Shown piece by piece: positions 15,723 to 23,644 of a stretch of DNA of 35,008 nt. The notes below the pieces were generated by a model. It worked only from the letters and a program-made list of their open reading frames with translations, searched no databases and had not been told where the DNA came from. Numbering within the stretch: the stretch's first letter is position 1; every line of letters starts with the position of its first letter. The stretch lies in NCBI RefSeq assembly GCF_000442315.1, contig NZ_KE557320.1, positions 4,501 to 39,508 on the forward strand, given 5' to 3'. Made by a program: the position numbers and the translations under genes. The stretch comes from Rubellimicrobium thermophilum DSM 16684 (GTDB lineage Bacteria > Pseudomonadota > Alphaproteobacteria > Rhodobacterales > Rhodobacteraceae).

Positions 15723-17645
15723 ATGTCCGATACCACGACCCATCTTGGCCTTCCCTATCTCCTGGCCGCCCAAGCCCAGAAGCATGTCACCCACAACGAG
15801 GCGCTGCGCCTGCTCGATGCCATGGTGCAGCTCTCGGTCCTCGATCGCACGCGCACCACGCCACCGGCCAGCCCCGCGGATGGGAACAGGCACCTTGTGG
15901 CCTCCGGCGCAACGGGCCTCTGGGCCGGGTGGGATCTGAACATCGCCTTCTGGATGGACGGCGCATGGATCCGTCTCGTCCCGCGTACTGGCTGGCTGGT
16001 CTGGGTCGCGGCCGAGGGGCTGTATCTCGTCTGGACCGGCAGCGCCTGGGAGGTGGTGGGCGAGCCGCGCGACGTCTCGGACGCGGTCTTCAGCCTTGTG
16101 AACGATGCGGACCCGACGAGGAAGGCGGCTTTCTCGCTGGCGGGCATCAGCGCCGGGACGACCCGCAGTTACACGTTGCCCAACACCTCGTCGGAGCTGG
16201 CGATCCTCGCGGGGACGCAAACCTTCACCGGCAACAAGACGTTTTCGGGGACGCTGACCGCTTCGGGCACAGTCACCGTCTCGGCGGCCTCGGCCAGCAT
16301 CGGCACGGCCACAACGACGGCGACCTACGGCATGGGCACCGGCGCGACGACCACGGGCGTGACCAAGACCGTGAACCTCGGCACCGGCGGCGCCGCCGGA
16401 TCGACCACCGTCGTGAACATTGGCTCGAACACGGCTGGCGCGGGTGGCACGACAATCATCAACACGCCAACCGTCACCTTCGCCAATGCGGTGACGCAGG
16501 TCGGCATGCCCCAAGCCAATCTGACCGCGCAGCGTCTGGGTCTCGGCGGCGCGACCGCCGACAGTTTCAACCGCCTGTCGGTGAACACGCCTGCGGTTCT
16601 CTTGAACAACGCAGGCGCAGGGATCGAGGCCACCGTGAACAAGTCGGCCGCGGGGAACGACGCGGCCTTTGCCTTCAAGACCGGGTTTTCGGCGCGGGCG
16701 TTGATCGGCCTCCTCGGCAATGACGACTTCAGCTTCAAGGTCAGCCCGGATGGCTCGGCCTTCTATGACGCGATCCGGATCGACCGCACCAGCGGCCAGG
16801 TGGAGTTGCCGCAGCCCACGGTCCTGCCCGGCCTCAGCGCATCGCCGCCGCCGCCGCCCGCGGGCAAGGCGTTGGTCTATGCGCGCAACCGCGCCGGGGC
16901 GCCGTGGATCGACGTCATGCGCCCCTCGGGGCGGGACTTCCCGCTCCAGCCGCATTTCGGGGTGAACCGGATCGCGAACTGGGCGCCTTCGACCGGCACG
17001 ACGATCACCAGTGAAGGTCTGCCGATCACCTCGGTCGGCACCGTCTCGCACCCGACGCTGGCCGCCACGACCCTCGCCGCCAGCATGCGGCGTTGGCGTC
17101 TGACCTCGGCGGCCGTGGCGGACTCGGTCGCCGATCAGCGATCCGCAAGCTGGGCCTGCTGGCGCGGCAACGCGGCAAGCCTCGGCGGCTGGACCTTCGT
17201 CACGCGGATCTCGCTCACGACCCTGCAGCCGACGGGCATGGGCTTCTTCGGTCTCTATGGCTCGACGGCCGCTCTGGCCACCACGCTGACGCTCGCAGCC
17301 GTGATCAACTGCATCGGCATCGGTTTCCAGCGCGGCACCCACGCCCGCTGGCAGCTCGTCGCGAACGACGGCACCGGCGCGCCGACCCTGACCGACATGG
17401 GCGCGAGCTTCGCCATCGCCACGGGTGGCGTGCTGACCCTGTTCATCGCCGCCCCGCCTAATGGCAGCTCCGTCTGGGTGCGGGTCGTCGACGAGGTCTC
17501 CGGCGCGGTCTTCGAGCAGGAGATCACCGCCGACCTGCCAGCGGCAACGCAATTCCTGTCGCCGCGGCTGTTCCTGAACACCGGCGCCACGGCTGCTGCT
17601 GTCGCCTACGACTGCGCCGGGGTCTACCTCGAGACGGATTTCTGA
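15723..17645 (+). CDS. DUF2793 fibre/spike protein
   Basis: A 640-residue protein. The N-terminal about 115 residues match DUF2793 (HLGLPYLLAAQAQKHVTHNE, then repeated W-containing strands), a domain present in the head-spike proteins of the Rhodobacter GTA and in tail fibres of related phages. Residues 150-240 are threonine/glycine/alanine-rich strand repeats like a fibre shaft. The C-terminal half (from about 400) is an independent beta-rich domain, probably the receptor- or glycan-binding tip. It follows the megatron after a 21-bp gap with no sign of damage. Confidence 0.82.
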   Translation: MSDTTTHLGLPYLLAAQAQKHVTHNEALRLLDAMVQLSVLDRTRTTPPASPADGNRHLVASGATGLWAGWDLNIAFWMDGAWIRLVPRTGWLVWVAAEGLYLVWTGSAWEVVGEPRDVSDAVFSLVNDADPTRKAAFSLAGISAGTTRSYTLPNTSSELAILAGTQTFTGNKTFSGTLTASGTVTVSAASASIGTATTTATYGMGTGATTTGVTKTVNLGTGGAAGSTTVVNIGSNTAGAGGTTIINTPTVTFANAVTQVGMPQANLTAQRLGLGGATADSFNRLSVNTPAVLLNNAGAGIEATVNKSAAGNDAAFAFKTGFSARALIGLLGNDDFSFKVSPDGSAFYDAIRIDRTSGQVELPQPTVLPGLSASPPPPPAGKALVYARNRAGAPWIDVMRPSGRDFPLQPHFGVNRIANWAPSTGTTITSEGLPITSVGTVSHPTLAATTLAASMRRWRLTSAAVADSVADQRSASWACWRGNAASLGGWTFVTRISLTTLQPTGMGFFGLYGSTAALATTLTLAAVINCIGIGFQRGTHARWQLVANDGTGAPTLTDMGASFAIATGGVLTLFIAAPPNGSSVWVRVVDEVSGAVFEQEITADLPAATQFLSPRLFLNTGATAAAVAYDCAGVYLETDF

Positions 17646-17657
17646 AGGGGGAGTCCC

Positions 17658-17688
17658 GATCGCGGACGGGATGGTTCCGCCCGCGATC
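17658..17688. terminator. Hairpin at the end of the phage block
   Basis: GATCGCGGACGG and CCGCCCGCGATC pair over 12 positions with one A-C mismatch and a 7-base loop. It lies between the convergent ends of the DUF2793 gene and the minus-strand fragment at 17703, a sensible place for a bidirectional stop. There is no T-run, so the assignment is tentative. Confidence 0.45.
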
Positions 17689-17702
17689 CGAAAACGGACC
17701 TG

Positions 17703-17951
17703 TCAGGGCGCCCGGATCTCGGCATACTCCCCACCTGTGCGCAGGGTCACCGTCACAGGGGCATCGGTGCGGTTGCGCCAGAACCAGCCGTGGTTGCCGG
17801 TGAAGGCGGCGGTCAGTTCGCCCTCCTGCTCGGGCACCCCGCGACCCTGTTCGTAGCTGACCTTCTGTCCGCTGCCGTCGCCATGGGTGTCGTAGTTCAG
17901 GACTGCACCATTGGCCGTCCAGTGGAAGCGGGCGGTCTGGCCTTCCTGCAT
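17703..17951 (-). pseudogene. C-terminal fragment of a 'transmembrane anchor' protein
   Basis: The 82 residues (EGQTARFHWTANGAVLNYDT, then GRGVPEQEGELTAAF and a terminal GGEYAEIRAP) look like the periplasmic C-terminal domain of a family of about 190-200 residues usually annotated 'transmembrane anchor protein' (recognised from memory). The N-terminal anchor helix is missing: coding sequence stops at the IS630 border 5 bp away. The ATG at 17951 is an internal methionine of the ancestral gene, so expression is doubtful. Confidence 0.6.
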
Positions 17952-17956
17952 GGCTA

Positions 17957-19004
17957 GAGCAAAATCCGATCAGGTTGCATCGTATCCGGCCGCTTTGAAG
18001 GAGTTGGCGCATTCTGCGGCCGGGAACTGGTCGATGAGGCGTCCGATGGCGTCCCACAGATTGTCGACGGTTCGTTCGACGGCCTTGCGCAAGAGCGCCT
18101 CGAGTTTGGCGAAGACGTTCTCGATGGGGTTGAAATCCGGGCTGTAGGGCGGCAGGTAGCGCAGGCTCGCACCTGCGGCTTCGATCAACTCGCGCACGCG
18201 TGACCCCTTGTAGCTTGAGAGGTTTTCCATCACGACGATGTCGCCCGGCCGCAGTTCGGGAACGAGCACCTTTTCGACATATGTCTCGAAGGCGTCGCGA
18301 TTGAACGCACCGTCGAGGACGAAGGGGGCGATAAAGCCGTGCAAGGTGAGCGCGCCGACGAAAGTCGTGGTCTTCCAATGGCCATGCGGCACGCCGATCC
18401 GAAGCCGCTCGCCGCGCCGGCAGCGCCCATGGCGGCGCGCCATGTTGGTGCACGCCCAGGTCTCGTCGATGAAGATGAGGTGTTCGGGATCGAGATCGAA
18501 CTGACTCTCGAACCTGTCCTCGCGCCGTTTCAGGATGTCGGGGCGATCCTGTTCACTCGCGTGTGCGCTCTTTTTTGCGCGTGATGGCGTGACGGGCGAA
18601 GAAGCGCTGGATCGTGCCGAAGCCGAACGCCAGGCCCTGCTGAGCCAGGCTCCCGCGAACCTCTTCGATCGTGGCGTCCCGACCAGGGCCGAGCGCCGCC
18701 AGCACGGCGTCATGGTGCGCCTCGATCCGACCCGAGCGCCGATCGCCTCCCAGCGGCCCGGGGCGGACTTCCCCCAGCTCACGTTCCCGTTTGCGCCAGC
18801 GGCTGACGCTGGCCGCGCTCACGCCGAACCGATCGGCCGCCTCACGATGCGTCGCTCCCGCCGCGATGGCACCCAGAACACGAACGCGAAGATCAACCGA
18901 CAGCGCTCTCGACATGTCCGCAGGCCTCCATCCGGCGGACAGTCCGAATCACTTCCCGATCAATTTGGGAATCCCTCACGATTCCATCAGGTCGGGTGCC
19001 GCGC
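17957..19004 (-). mobile_element. IS630-family insertion sequence
   Basis: About 1048 bp, flanked by TA at 17955-17956 and 19005-19006, the target duplication expected of the IS630/mariner group. The outer 25 bases on each side form an imperfect inverted repeat (15 of 25 positions agree by eye). It contains a two-frame transposase gene. It sits between a truncated anchor gene and the end of the antiporter gene. Confidence 0.8.
17970..18915 (-). CDS. IS630 family transposase, two overlapping frames
   Basis: The first frame (18915 down to 18553) is the N-terminal HTH part ([20 protein letters not shown]). The second, ending at 17970, is the DDE catalytic domain. They join at a run of six A on the coding strand (18571-18576): the first reads TRKKERTRE and stops, while the family-like continuation [12 protein letters not shown] is one base forward, so a +1 shift or a transcript with one A fewer makes the full protein. 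The first catalytic D is in FIDETW and the E in NPIE. The second should be the D of a DNL motif but here reads MENLSSYKG (E for D, and Y for the usual H), so the enzyme may be inactive. Confidence 0.8.
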
Positions 19005-20149
19005 TAATCTTCGAGCCCCGCCCATCTGACCATAAAACTCCCGATCAGCATGCTCATGCCAATCGCGAGGAAGAGGGGGCCGGCAAAGTCCTCGGGCACA
19101 ATGCCCGATTTCGAGGAGACCGAAAGCAGCATCAGGCTGAATTCTCCTCCGTGGGCCAGGATAATCCCGGTCCGCCACGAGGACTGCGGCGCCTCGCCGA
19201 ATAGTTTGGCGACGAGCAATACGATCAGCGACTTTCCCGCGACAATGGTTGCAAACCATATCAGCACGACAGGCCATGCAGAAGGAATGATCCAAAGGGG
19301 CAATTGCGTCCCGATACCGACAAAGAAAATCCCGACGAACAGATCGCGGAAGGGCCGGATCTCGTTTTCGACAGTATGGCGCGAGTCGCCCTCGCCGATG
19401 ATCATGCCGGCCGCGAATGCGGCGAGTGCCGGAGAAAGGCCGGCGGAAGCCGCGACAATTGCAGACCCTAACGCAATGGTGAGCGCGAGGAGCTGGGCAA
19501 GTTCCGGATCACCACGCGACGCTACCCAACGGGTAAGCACCTGTAACGGGCCACGGGCAATGAACAGAGCTGCAACCAATGCCGTTGCACCGGCGACGAC
19601 CGTTATCACGCCATACCCTTCTGCGGTTCCACTCATAGAATCATGCAGGAGCAGGAATGCGACAGCTGCCAGATCTTGAAACAGAAGCACGGCAATCGCC
19701 ACGCGTCCTTGGGCCGATCCCAGAGCGTTCGCGCTTGCGAGCACCTTGAGGCACATTGCCGTGGATGACATGGCAACGGCCCCGCCGACGAGGATTGCGG
19801 GGACGGGCGCGAGATCGAAGATCAGACTCGCTATCAACGACACCGTTATCGTCGTGACTGCAACCTGTGCGGCTCCAAGACCGAAGACATGCTTCCTGAG
19901 CCTTGCGAGCTTCTCGAACGAGAATTCCAGGCCAAGCGCGAACAGCAGCAGCACCACTCCGATCTCGCCAATGCTGCTCAGGGCAGCGCTCTCGGCAATA
20001 AGGCCGAGCCCGCCGGGTCCGATGACTATACCGGCAAGAATGTAACCGACGATGCTGGGCAGGCCGATTCGTGAACATATCGTCACGAGTACGAACGCGG
20101 CAAAGACCAACAAGGCCGCACTTTCGACAAATCCGGTCACGCCATGCAT
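19004..20149 (-). CDS. kefB: KefB/CPA2-type cation:proton antiporter, membrane domain only
   Basis: A 381-residue inner-membrane exchanger with about 12 hydrophobic segments and the CPA2 signature VLLFQDLAAV (Q158, D159). Members exchange K+ or Na+ for protons and protect against acid, alkali or electrophiles. Most KefB/KefC proteins carry a cytoplasmic RCK (TrkA-N) domain after the last helix; here the protein stops a few residues after the final helix, at GLED. The stop TAG is formed by the TA target site plus the next G, exactly at the IS630 edge, so the gene has either lost its regulatory domain or ended close by originally. Last gene of the minus arm. Confidence 0.8.
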   Translation of the reverse strand: MHGVTGFVESAALLVFAAFVLVTICSRIGLPSIVGYILAGIVIGPGGLGLIAESAALSSIGEIGVVLLLFALGLEFSFEKLARLRKHVFGLGAAQVAVTTITVSLIASLIFDLAPVPAILVGGAVAMSSTAMCLKVLASANALGSAQGRVAIAVLLFQDLAAVAFLLLHDSMSGTAEGYGVITVVAGATALVAALFIARGPLQVLTRWVASRGDPELAQLLALTIALGSAIVAASAGLSPALAAFAAGMIIGEGDSRHTVENEIRPFRDLFVGIFFVGIGTQLPLWIIPSAWPVVLIWFATIVAGKSLIVLLVAKLFGEAPQSSWRTGIILAHGGEFSLMLLSVSSKSGIVPEDFAGPLFLAIGMSMLIGSFMVRWAGLED

Positions 20150-20198
20150 CTGATTTTCCCAATTGTCATGGCGCCGGGAAGGCCATGAGCCAAAATCG

Positions 20199-20621
20199 TC
20201 AGAGGCGCGATTGTGCCCATTGCGCGATCTGGCTGGCAGACATCGCGCCGCTCTGACGCGCGATCTCTTTGCCTGCCCTGAAAATGATCATGGTGGGAAT
20301 GCCGCGGATCCCATAGCGGCCGGCAATCTGCTGTTCGGCCTCGGTTTCGAGCTTGCCAAGGCGGAAATGCGGTTCGAGCAATCGCGCCGCTGCTTCGAAC
20401 TGGGGCGCCATCATCTTGCATGGCCCGCACCACTCGGCCCAGAAATCGACCAGAAGTGGCAGGTCGGCATTCACGTGGCGGTCGAAATTCGCCGCCGTGA
20501 GCGTAACCGGATGGCCCTGAAAGAGGGGGACGCCGCAGCGTCCGCAATTGGGATTGTCGCCCAGGCGTTCTTGCGGCACCCGGTTCGTAGAATTGCAGTT
20601 CGGGCAGATAACGGTCGTCAT
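20199..20621 (-). CDS. trxC: Thioredoxin 2 (TrxC)
   Basis: A 140-residue cytoplasmic disulphide reductase. An N-terminal zinc ribbon (CPNC at 6-9, CGRC at 26-29) marks it as TrxC rather than TrxA, and the active site WCGPC is at 64-68, followed by a normal thioredoxin fold with the cis-proline in GIPTM. TrxC tolerates oxidative stress because its zinc site senses redox state. It lies 49 bp before the antiporter gene and 57 bp after the SDH-type protease gene on the same strand; trx next to kefB is a recurrent pairing in LHR-type islands. Confidence 0.92.
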   Translation of the reverse strand: MTTVICPNCNSTNRVPQERLGDNPNCGRCGVPLFQGHPVTLTAANFDRHVNADLPLLVDFWAEWCGPCKMMAPQFEAAARLLEPHFRLGKLETEAEQQIAGRYGIRGIPTMIIFRAGKEIARQSGAMSASQIAQWAQSRL

Positions 20622-20678
20622 TCGGTTTCCTTTTCTGAAAAAGTCCGGTCTTCCGGGCGGTGGATCATTCTCTCGACG

Positions 20679-21521
20679 TCAATGGGCAGACAGGCCGCGG
20701 CGCGCTTCCCGTTCTCGCGGTACGGGAAGATATTCGACGCCGCCGCCCTGCCGCCGCACGGGCTGTGGGTACAGTGTCATCAGTTCCAGGACTTCATCGG
20801 GCATGTCCGTTCCGACGGGCAGGCCCAGGTCGCGCGCCTCCTCGGCGGAAATCGGATAATCATGGGTCCAGGTGCCGGTCGCCAGTTTCGCTGCCACTTC
20901 GGCCGCCCGGGCCTCATCCATCTTGTCCGCGAGAAGCCGCTTCGCGAATGCCTCGATCTGCGCGATGGCCTTGCGGCCGACATCGGCCATGATCAGGGTC
21001 TGGTCGTCGATCTCGGCGATCGGTTTCTGCTCGACGACCTTGATGAGCGAGGCGGCGGGCAACTGGCCAAGTTGCGGATCGACGGGTCCCAGCACGGAAT
21101 GTTCGCACATCACGATCTCGTCGGCAGCGAGTGCGATCAGCGTGCCACCGGACATTGCGGAGTGTGGTACGAATACAGTGACCTTGCCCTTGTGTCCCTG
21201 AATGGCGCGGGCAATCTGTGTTGCCGCCAGCACAAGGCCGCCGGGGGTGTGCAGCACGATGTCGAGCGGCAATTCGTCGTCGGTCATCTGGATCGCGCGC
21301 AGGACTTCCTCGGAGTCGTTGACGTCGATGTAGCGCATCAGAGGAAAGCCCAGCAGGTTCATCGTCTCCTGCCGATGAATCAGCAGAATGACGCGACTGC
21401 CGCGCTTTTTCTCGATCTGGGCGATCTTGCGTGTGCGCATCGCCTCAAGATATCTGCGCTGCAGAACCGGCTGCAGTGCCGAAACGATGAAGAACAGCCA
21501 GAAAAGCTGCGTTATGTCCAT
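20679..21521 (-). CDS. SDH-family Clp-fold serine protease, membrane anchored
   Basis: A 280-residue protein with a single N-terminal membrane helix (residues 5-20) and a ClpP/SppA-like fold of the SDH (DUF114) family. HTPGG (91-95) fits the oxyanion-hole strand and AMSGGT (S124) the nucleophile; LAADEIVM and LGPVDPQ are family signatures. It probably degrades membrane or signal-peptide-like fragments. The ATG at 21521 overlaps the end of the rhomboid gene by 10 bases, so the two intramembrane/membrane proteases are co-translated; they may act in sequence, rhomboid cutting first (inference). Confidence 0.85.
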   Translation of the reverse strand: MDITQLFWLFFIVSALQPVLQRRYLEAMRTRKIAQIEKKRGSRVILLIHRQETMNLLGFPLMRYIDVNDSEEVLRAIQMTDDELPLDIVLHTPGGLVLAATQIARAIQGHKGKVTVFVPHSAMSGGTLIALAADEIVMCEHSVLGPVDPQLGQLPAASLIKVVEQKPIAEIDDQTLIMADVGRKAIAQIEAFAKRLLADKMDEARAAEVAAKLATGTWTHDYPISAEEARDLGLPVGTDMPDEVLELMTLYPQPVRRQGGGVEYLPVPREREARRGLSAH

Positions 21522-22282
21522 GGACCTTGTCCTCCGTGTCGCCGGCCATCCGGCAGAAAGCCATAGATGCCCTCGTCCCGATAATAGTGGCGATAGGCGT
21601 CGGCGCGCCTTCGCAGGAGTGGGGTTACAAGCCAACCGGCGAGAAAACCGCCGATATGCGCCCACCAGGCGATCCCGCCCGTGGCCTGATCGCTGCCGAG
21701 CGACAGAAAGCCGGGAATAACCTGCATGAAAAACCAGATCATCGCGAAAATGACCGCGCGCACTTCGAAAAAGAGGGGAATGAACAGAATCGGCACGATC
21801 ACCACCAGCCGAGCCGCCGGGAACATGCGCGCGTAGCAACCAATCACGCCCGCGATCGCCCCCGATGCGCCAAGCGCGGGAACGACTGAGTCGGGGTTCG
21901 CCAGCGCGTGAGCCAGTCCGGCTGCCACACCACAGAACAGATAGAACAGCGTGAATCGACCCGGTCCTAGCCGATCTTCGACGGCGGGGCCGAAGATCCA
22001 GAGCGTCCACATGTTCAAGATGAGGTGCAGCCAGCCCCCGTGCATGAATATGTTGGTGAGGAACGGGATCCAGTCGGACGGAGCGACGAGGCTCAGTTGC
22101 CCGAAGAAGCGCGAGGGCACCAACGCGAACTCGAACAGGAAACGGTCAAGCACGCGCGGAGGCAGGCTGATCTGATAGAGGAACGCGAGGACGTTCGTGC
22201 CGATGACTGCCCAGACGACCACAGGCGGGTAGCGGCGCGCGACACTGTCAAGGTAGGGAAACAATTCAGCCTCCGCGTTCAT
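21512..22282 (-). CDS. Rhomboid family intramembrane serine protease
   Basis: A 256-residue polytopic protein. Catalytic Ser140 lies in GASGAIAG and His209 in WWAHIGG; the conserved HGGWLHLILNMW segment (H81, H86, N90) supplies the oxyanion region. The start at 22282 (MNAEAEL) is preferred over an upstream GTG because it gives the usual short cytoplasmic lead before the first helix. Rhomboids cut transmembrane helices; in a quality-control island it probably removes damaged membrane proteins together with FtsH and HtpX. It overlaps the SDH-type protease gene. Confidence 0.9.
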   Translation of the reverse strand: MNAEAELFPYLDSVARRYPPVVVWAVIGTNVLAFLYQISLPPRVLDRFLFEFALVPSRFFGQLSLVAPSDWIPFLTNIFMHGGWLHLILNMWTLWIFGPAVEDRLGPGRFTLFYLFCGVAAGLAHALANPDSVVPALGASGAIAGVIGCYARMFPAARLVVIVPILFIPLFFEVRAVIFAMIWFFMQVIPGFLSLGSDQATGGIAWWAHIGGFLAGWLVTPLLRRRADAYRHYYRDEGIYGFLPDGRRHGGQGPWT

Positions 22283-22345
22283 CGGATGTCTGGCGGTCGT
22301 AGCGGGGAAAAGCGGGTGCCCGGGCACCCGCCTTGCGCTTCGCCG

Positions 22346-22828
22346 TCACGCCTCGGCTTTGGCCTCGTCAAGGAAGCGCAGGCTGTAGCTGGCCTCGCCC
22401 AGCCTTTCGATGAGGTCGAGCTGCAACTCCAGCCAGGCCTTGTGCCCTTCTTCGTCGAGCACGATTTCCTCGAACAGCATCCGAGATCCGATGTCGTTTT
22501 CCTCTGCAGCGTCGCGTGCCGCCTGGCTGTAGAAGGCAATCGCCTCTTCCTCGTCCTTCAGGTCGGCTTCGAACATCTCGCGCAGGGTCTTCGCCCGAAC
22601 CGGCTGCTTGTCGAAGGCCACCTCGGGCTCACCCTTGAGAAACAGGATTCGCTCCAGAAAGCGGTCGGAATGGCCGGTTTCCTCGGTCTGTTCCTCACGC
22701 ATCCGCACGGCGAGACCGATCAGGCCCCAGTCTTCGAGGACATGGGCATGAAGCTGATACTGATGCGCGGCGCTGATCTCCATCTTGAGCGCCTTGTGCA
22801 GGTTCCCGATTGTCTTGGCGTTGGACAT
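22346..22828 (-). CDS. Bacterioferritin-like ferroxidase lacking the heme Met
   Basis: A 160-residue four-helix ferritin fold. The di-iron ligands are in place: E17, E50, H53, an E in DEEEA (93-95), and E126/H129 in EEGH. The residue corresponding to the heme-ligand Met52 of Escherichia coli Bfr is threonine (EETGHSD), so heme is probably not bound in the usual way. Start 22828 is supported by AGGA upstream; a longer frame to 22912 lacks family content. It would sequester iron and limit Fenton damage during stress. It is separated from the genes upstream by about 200 bp holding a micro-ORF. Confidence 0.87.
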   Translation of the reverse strand: MSNAKTIGNLHKALKMEISAAHQYQLHAHVLEDWGLIGLAVRMREEQTEETGHSDRFLERILFLKGEPEVAFDKQPVRAKTLREMFEADLKDEEEAIAFYSQAARDAAEENDIGSRMLFEEIVLDEEGHKAWLELQLDLIERLGEASYSLRFLDEAKAEA

Positions 22829-22869
22829 TCTGTTTTTCCTCGGTTGGGTTGCGGGCGGTGGCCCGAGCG

Positions 22870-22959
22870 TCACGTCTTGCCTCGCCCCGCCGCGACGGTT
22901 ACGCCCGTCCAAGCCGGCGGATCGGAGGCGGGGAAGGATTCGAGACTGGCCTCAAGCAC
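22870..22959 (-). CDS. Micro-ORF with FPASDPP motif
   Basis: In the 197-bp gap after the NDUFS4-like gene a frame ends with SLESFPASDPPAWTGVTV and a few more residues. SFPASDPP is a signature of small alphaproteobacterial proteins of unknown function, usually 50-90 residues. A GTG at 22959 would give 29 residues. The same frame is open upstream to the NDUFS4-like stop at 23026-23028 and reads sensibly (acidic, D/L-rich), so the true start may be a non-standard codon or lost to a one-base error. Confidence 0.42.
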   Translation of the reverse strand: MLEASLESFPASDPPAWTGVTVAAGRGKT

Positions 22960-23025
22960 CGGATCGAGCGTGCGTCCATCGGTTACGGACAGATCGAGCG
23001 CGCCATCGAGATCGGCCGCCTTTTC

Positions 23026-23454
23026 TCACGGCGGTGGTCCGAATGCCCCTGACCAGTAACGGAGAAAACCCGAAACGGCTCCCGGCGCATCGGCCCCCTT
23101 GTAGAGCCGGTGCCGTTCCTGCCCCCGCCAAGGGTTTGGCGCGGCGCGGGGCGGGGCGTCCTCGCGCACGATATAGCGCCAGTCCTGCCGCTCGGCGAAT
23201 TCCACGGCACTGTCGCGGTCGGGGAATTTCAGCCGGATCGGGCGATAGGCGTCGTCGCTGGAGGTGTAGCCCATCAACGGGTCGATCTGCAGGGGCCGAG
23301 ACGGCTCGAACTCCAGTATCCAGAAGTTCGGCCGGGGCGCCGATGTCATCGCGGAGCGCGCCGGGCGATAGATGATTGCCATCGGCACGTCCCACGAGCG
23401 CAGATCGGTGCCGGGGATCTTCGGCGCGAAGGGGGGGCGGTTATGACCGCGCAT
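23026..23454 (-). CDS. NDUFS4-like complex I accessory protein (ETC_C1_NDUFA4 type)
   Basis: A 142-residue protein whose residues 25-105 match the alphaproteobacterial homologue of the mitochondrial complex I subunit NDUFS4: AIIYRPARSAMTSAP, then WILEFEP, IDPLMGYTSSDD, and a ...AVEFAERQDWRY segment. Chromosomal copies are about 100 residues and help assemble or stabilise NADH dehydrogenase. This copy has an extra N-terminus (starting MRGHNRPP) and a proline/arginine-rich tail, so it is probably an island paralogue. Its start overlaps the upstream small gene by 14 bases. Confidence 0.78.
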   Translation of the reverse strand: MRGHNRPPFAPKIPGTDLRSWDVPMAIIYRPARSAMTSAPRPNFWILEFEPSRPLQIDPLMGYTSSDDAYRPIRLKFPDRDSAVEFAERQDWRYIVREDAPPRAAPNPWRGQERHRLYKGADAPGAVSGFLRYWSGAFGPPP

Positions 23455-23644
23455 GTTTGCACCCTTTCTCCGGATGGTTGGTGCCCTGCTGCACGGCAGA
23501 CTTATTGTCCCGCCTGAAGATCGGCGTCGGACCGCTGCCGAAGGGATTTAAGCCGGCCCTCAGGCAGCGGTCGAAGATTGTCGCGTCCCAACGGGTGAGA
23601 TCGTCTTCGTCCACCGGCGGGTCGTTCTGTCCCGCGGGATTCAT
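23441..23644 (-). CDS. Small hypothetical protein coupled to HdeD
   Basis: A 67-residue hydrophilic protein with an NPAGQNDPPVDEDD start and a positively charged tail. The ATG overlaps the HdeD stop (ATGA) and its end overlaps the NDUFS4-like start, which supports translation. It is not recognised as a family member. Cysteines are limited to one in the middle and one near the end, with no metal-binding pattern. Confidence 0.6.
   Translation of the reverse strand: MNPAGQNDPPVDEDDLTRWDATIFDRCLRAGLNPFGSGPTPIFRRDNKSAVQQGTNHPEKGCKHARS

Larger units (their letters stand above)
3825..17645 (+). mobile_element. Prophage-like block: replication module joined to GTA-like tail module
   Basis: Fourteen plus-strand genes, many overlapping by 1-7 bases, form one transcription-sized unit. 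The first part is a phage replication/recombination cassette; the second matches the distal genes of gene transfer agents (DUF2163, NlpC/P60, TIM-barrel hub) plus a DUF2793 fibre. No integrase, terminase, portal, protease, capsid, tape measure, holin or lysin is seen, so it is a remnant or a specialised cargo element. I could not identify attachment sites. Confidence 0.75.

Noticed and set aside
16250..16480. Possible DNA repeat or CRISPR-like array in the DUF2793 gene
   Set aside because: The repetition is at the protein level (Thr/Gly/Ala strands of a fibre); there are no conserved direct repeats with unique spacers.
14553..17552. Open frame of 999 codons antisense to the megatron and DUF2793 genes
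   Set aside because: It spans two real genes and their gap, is R/G/A-rich and has no recognisable domain.
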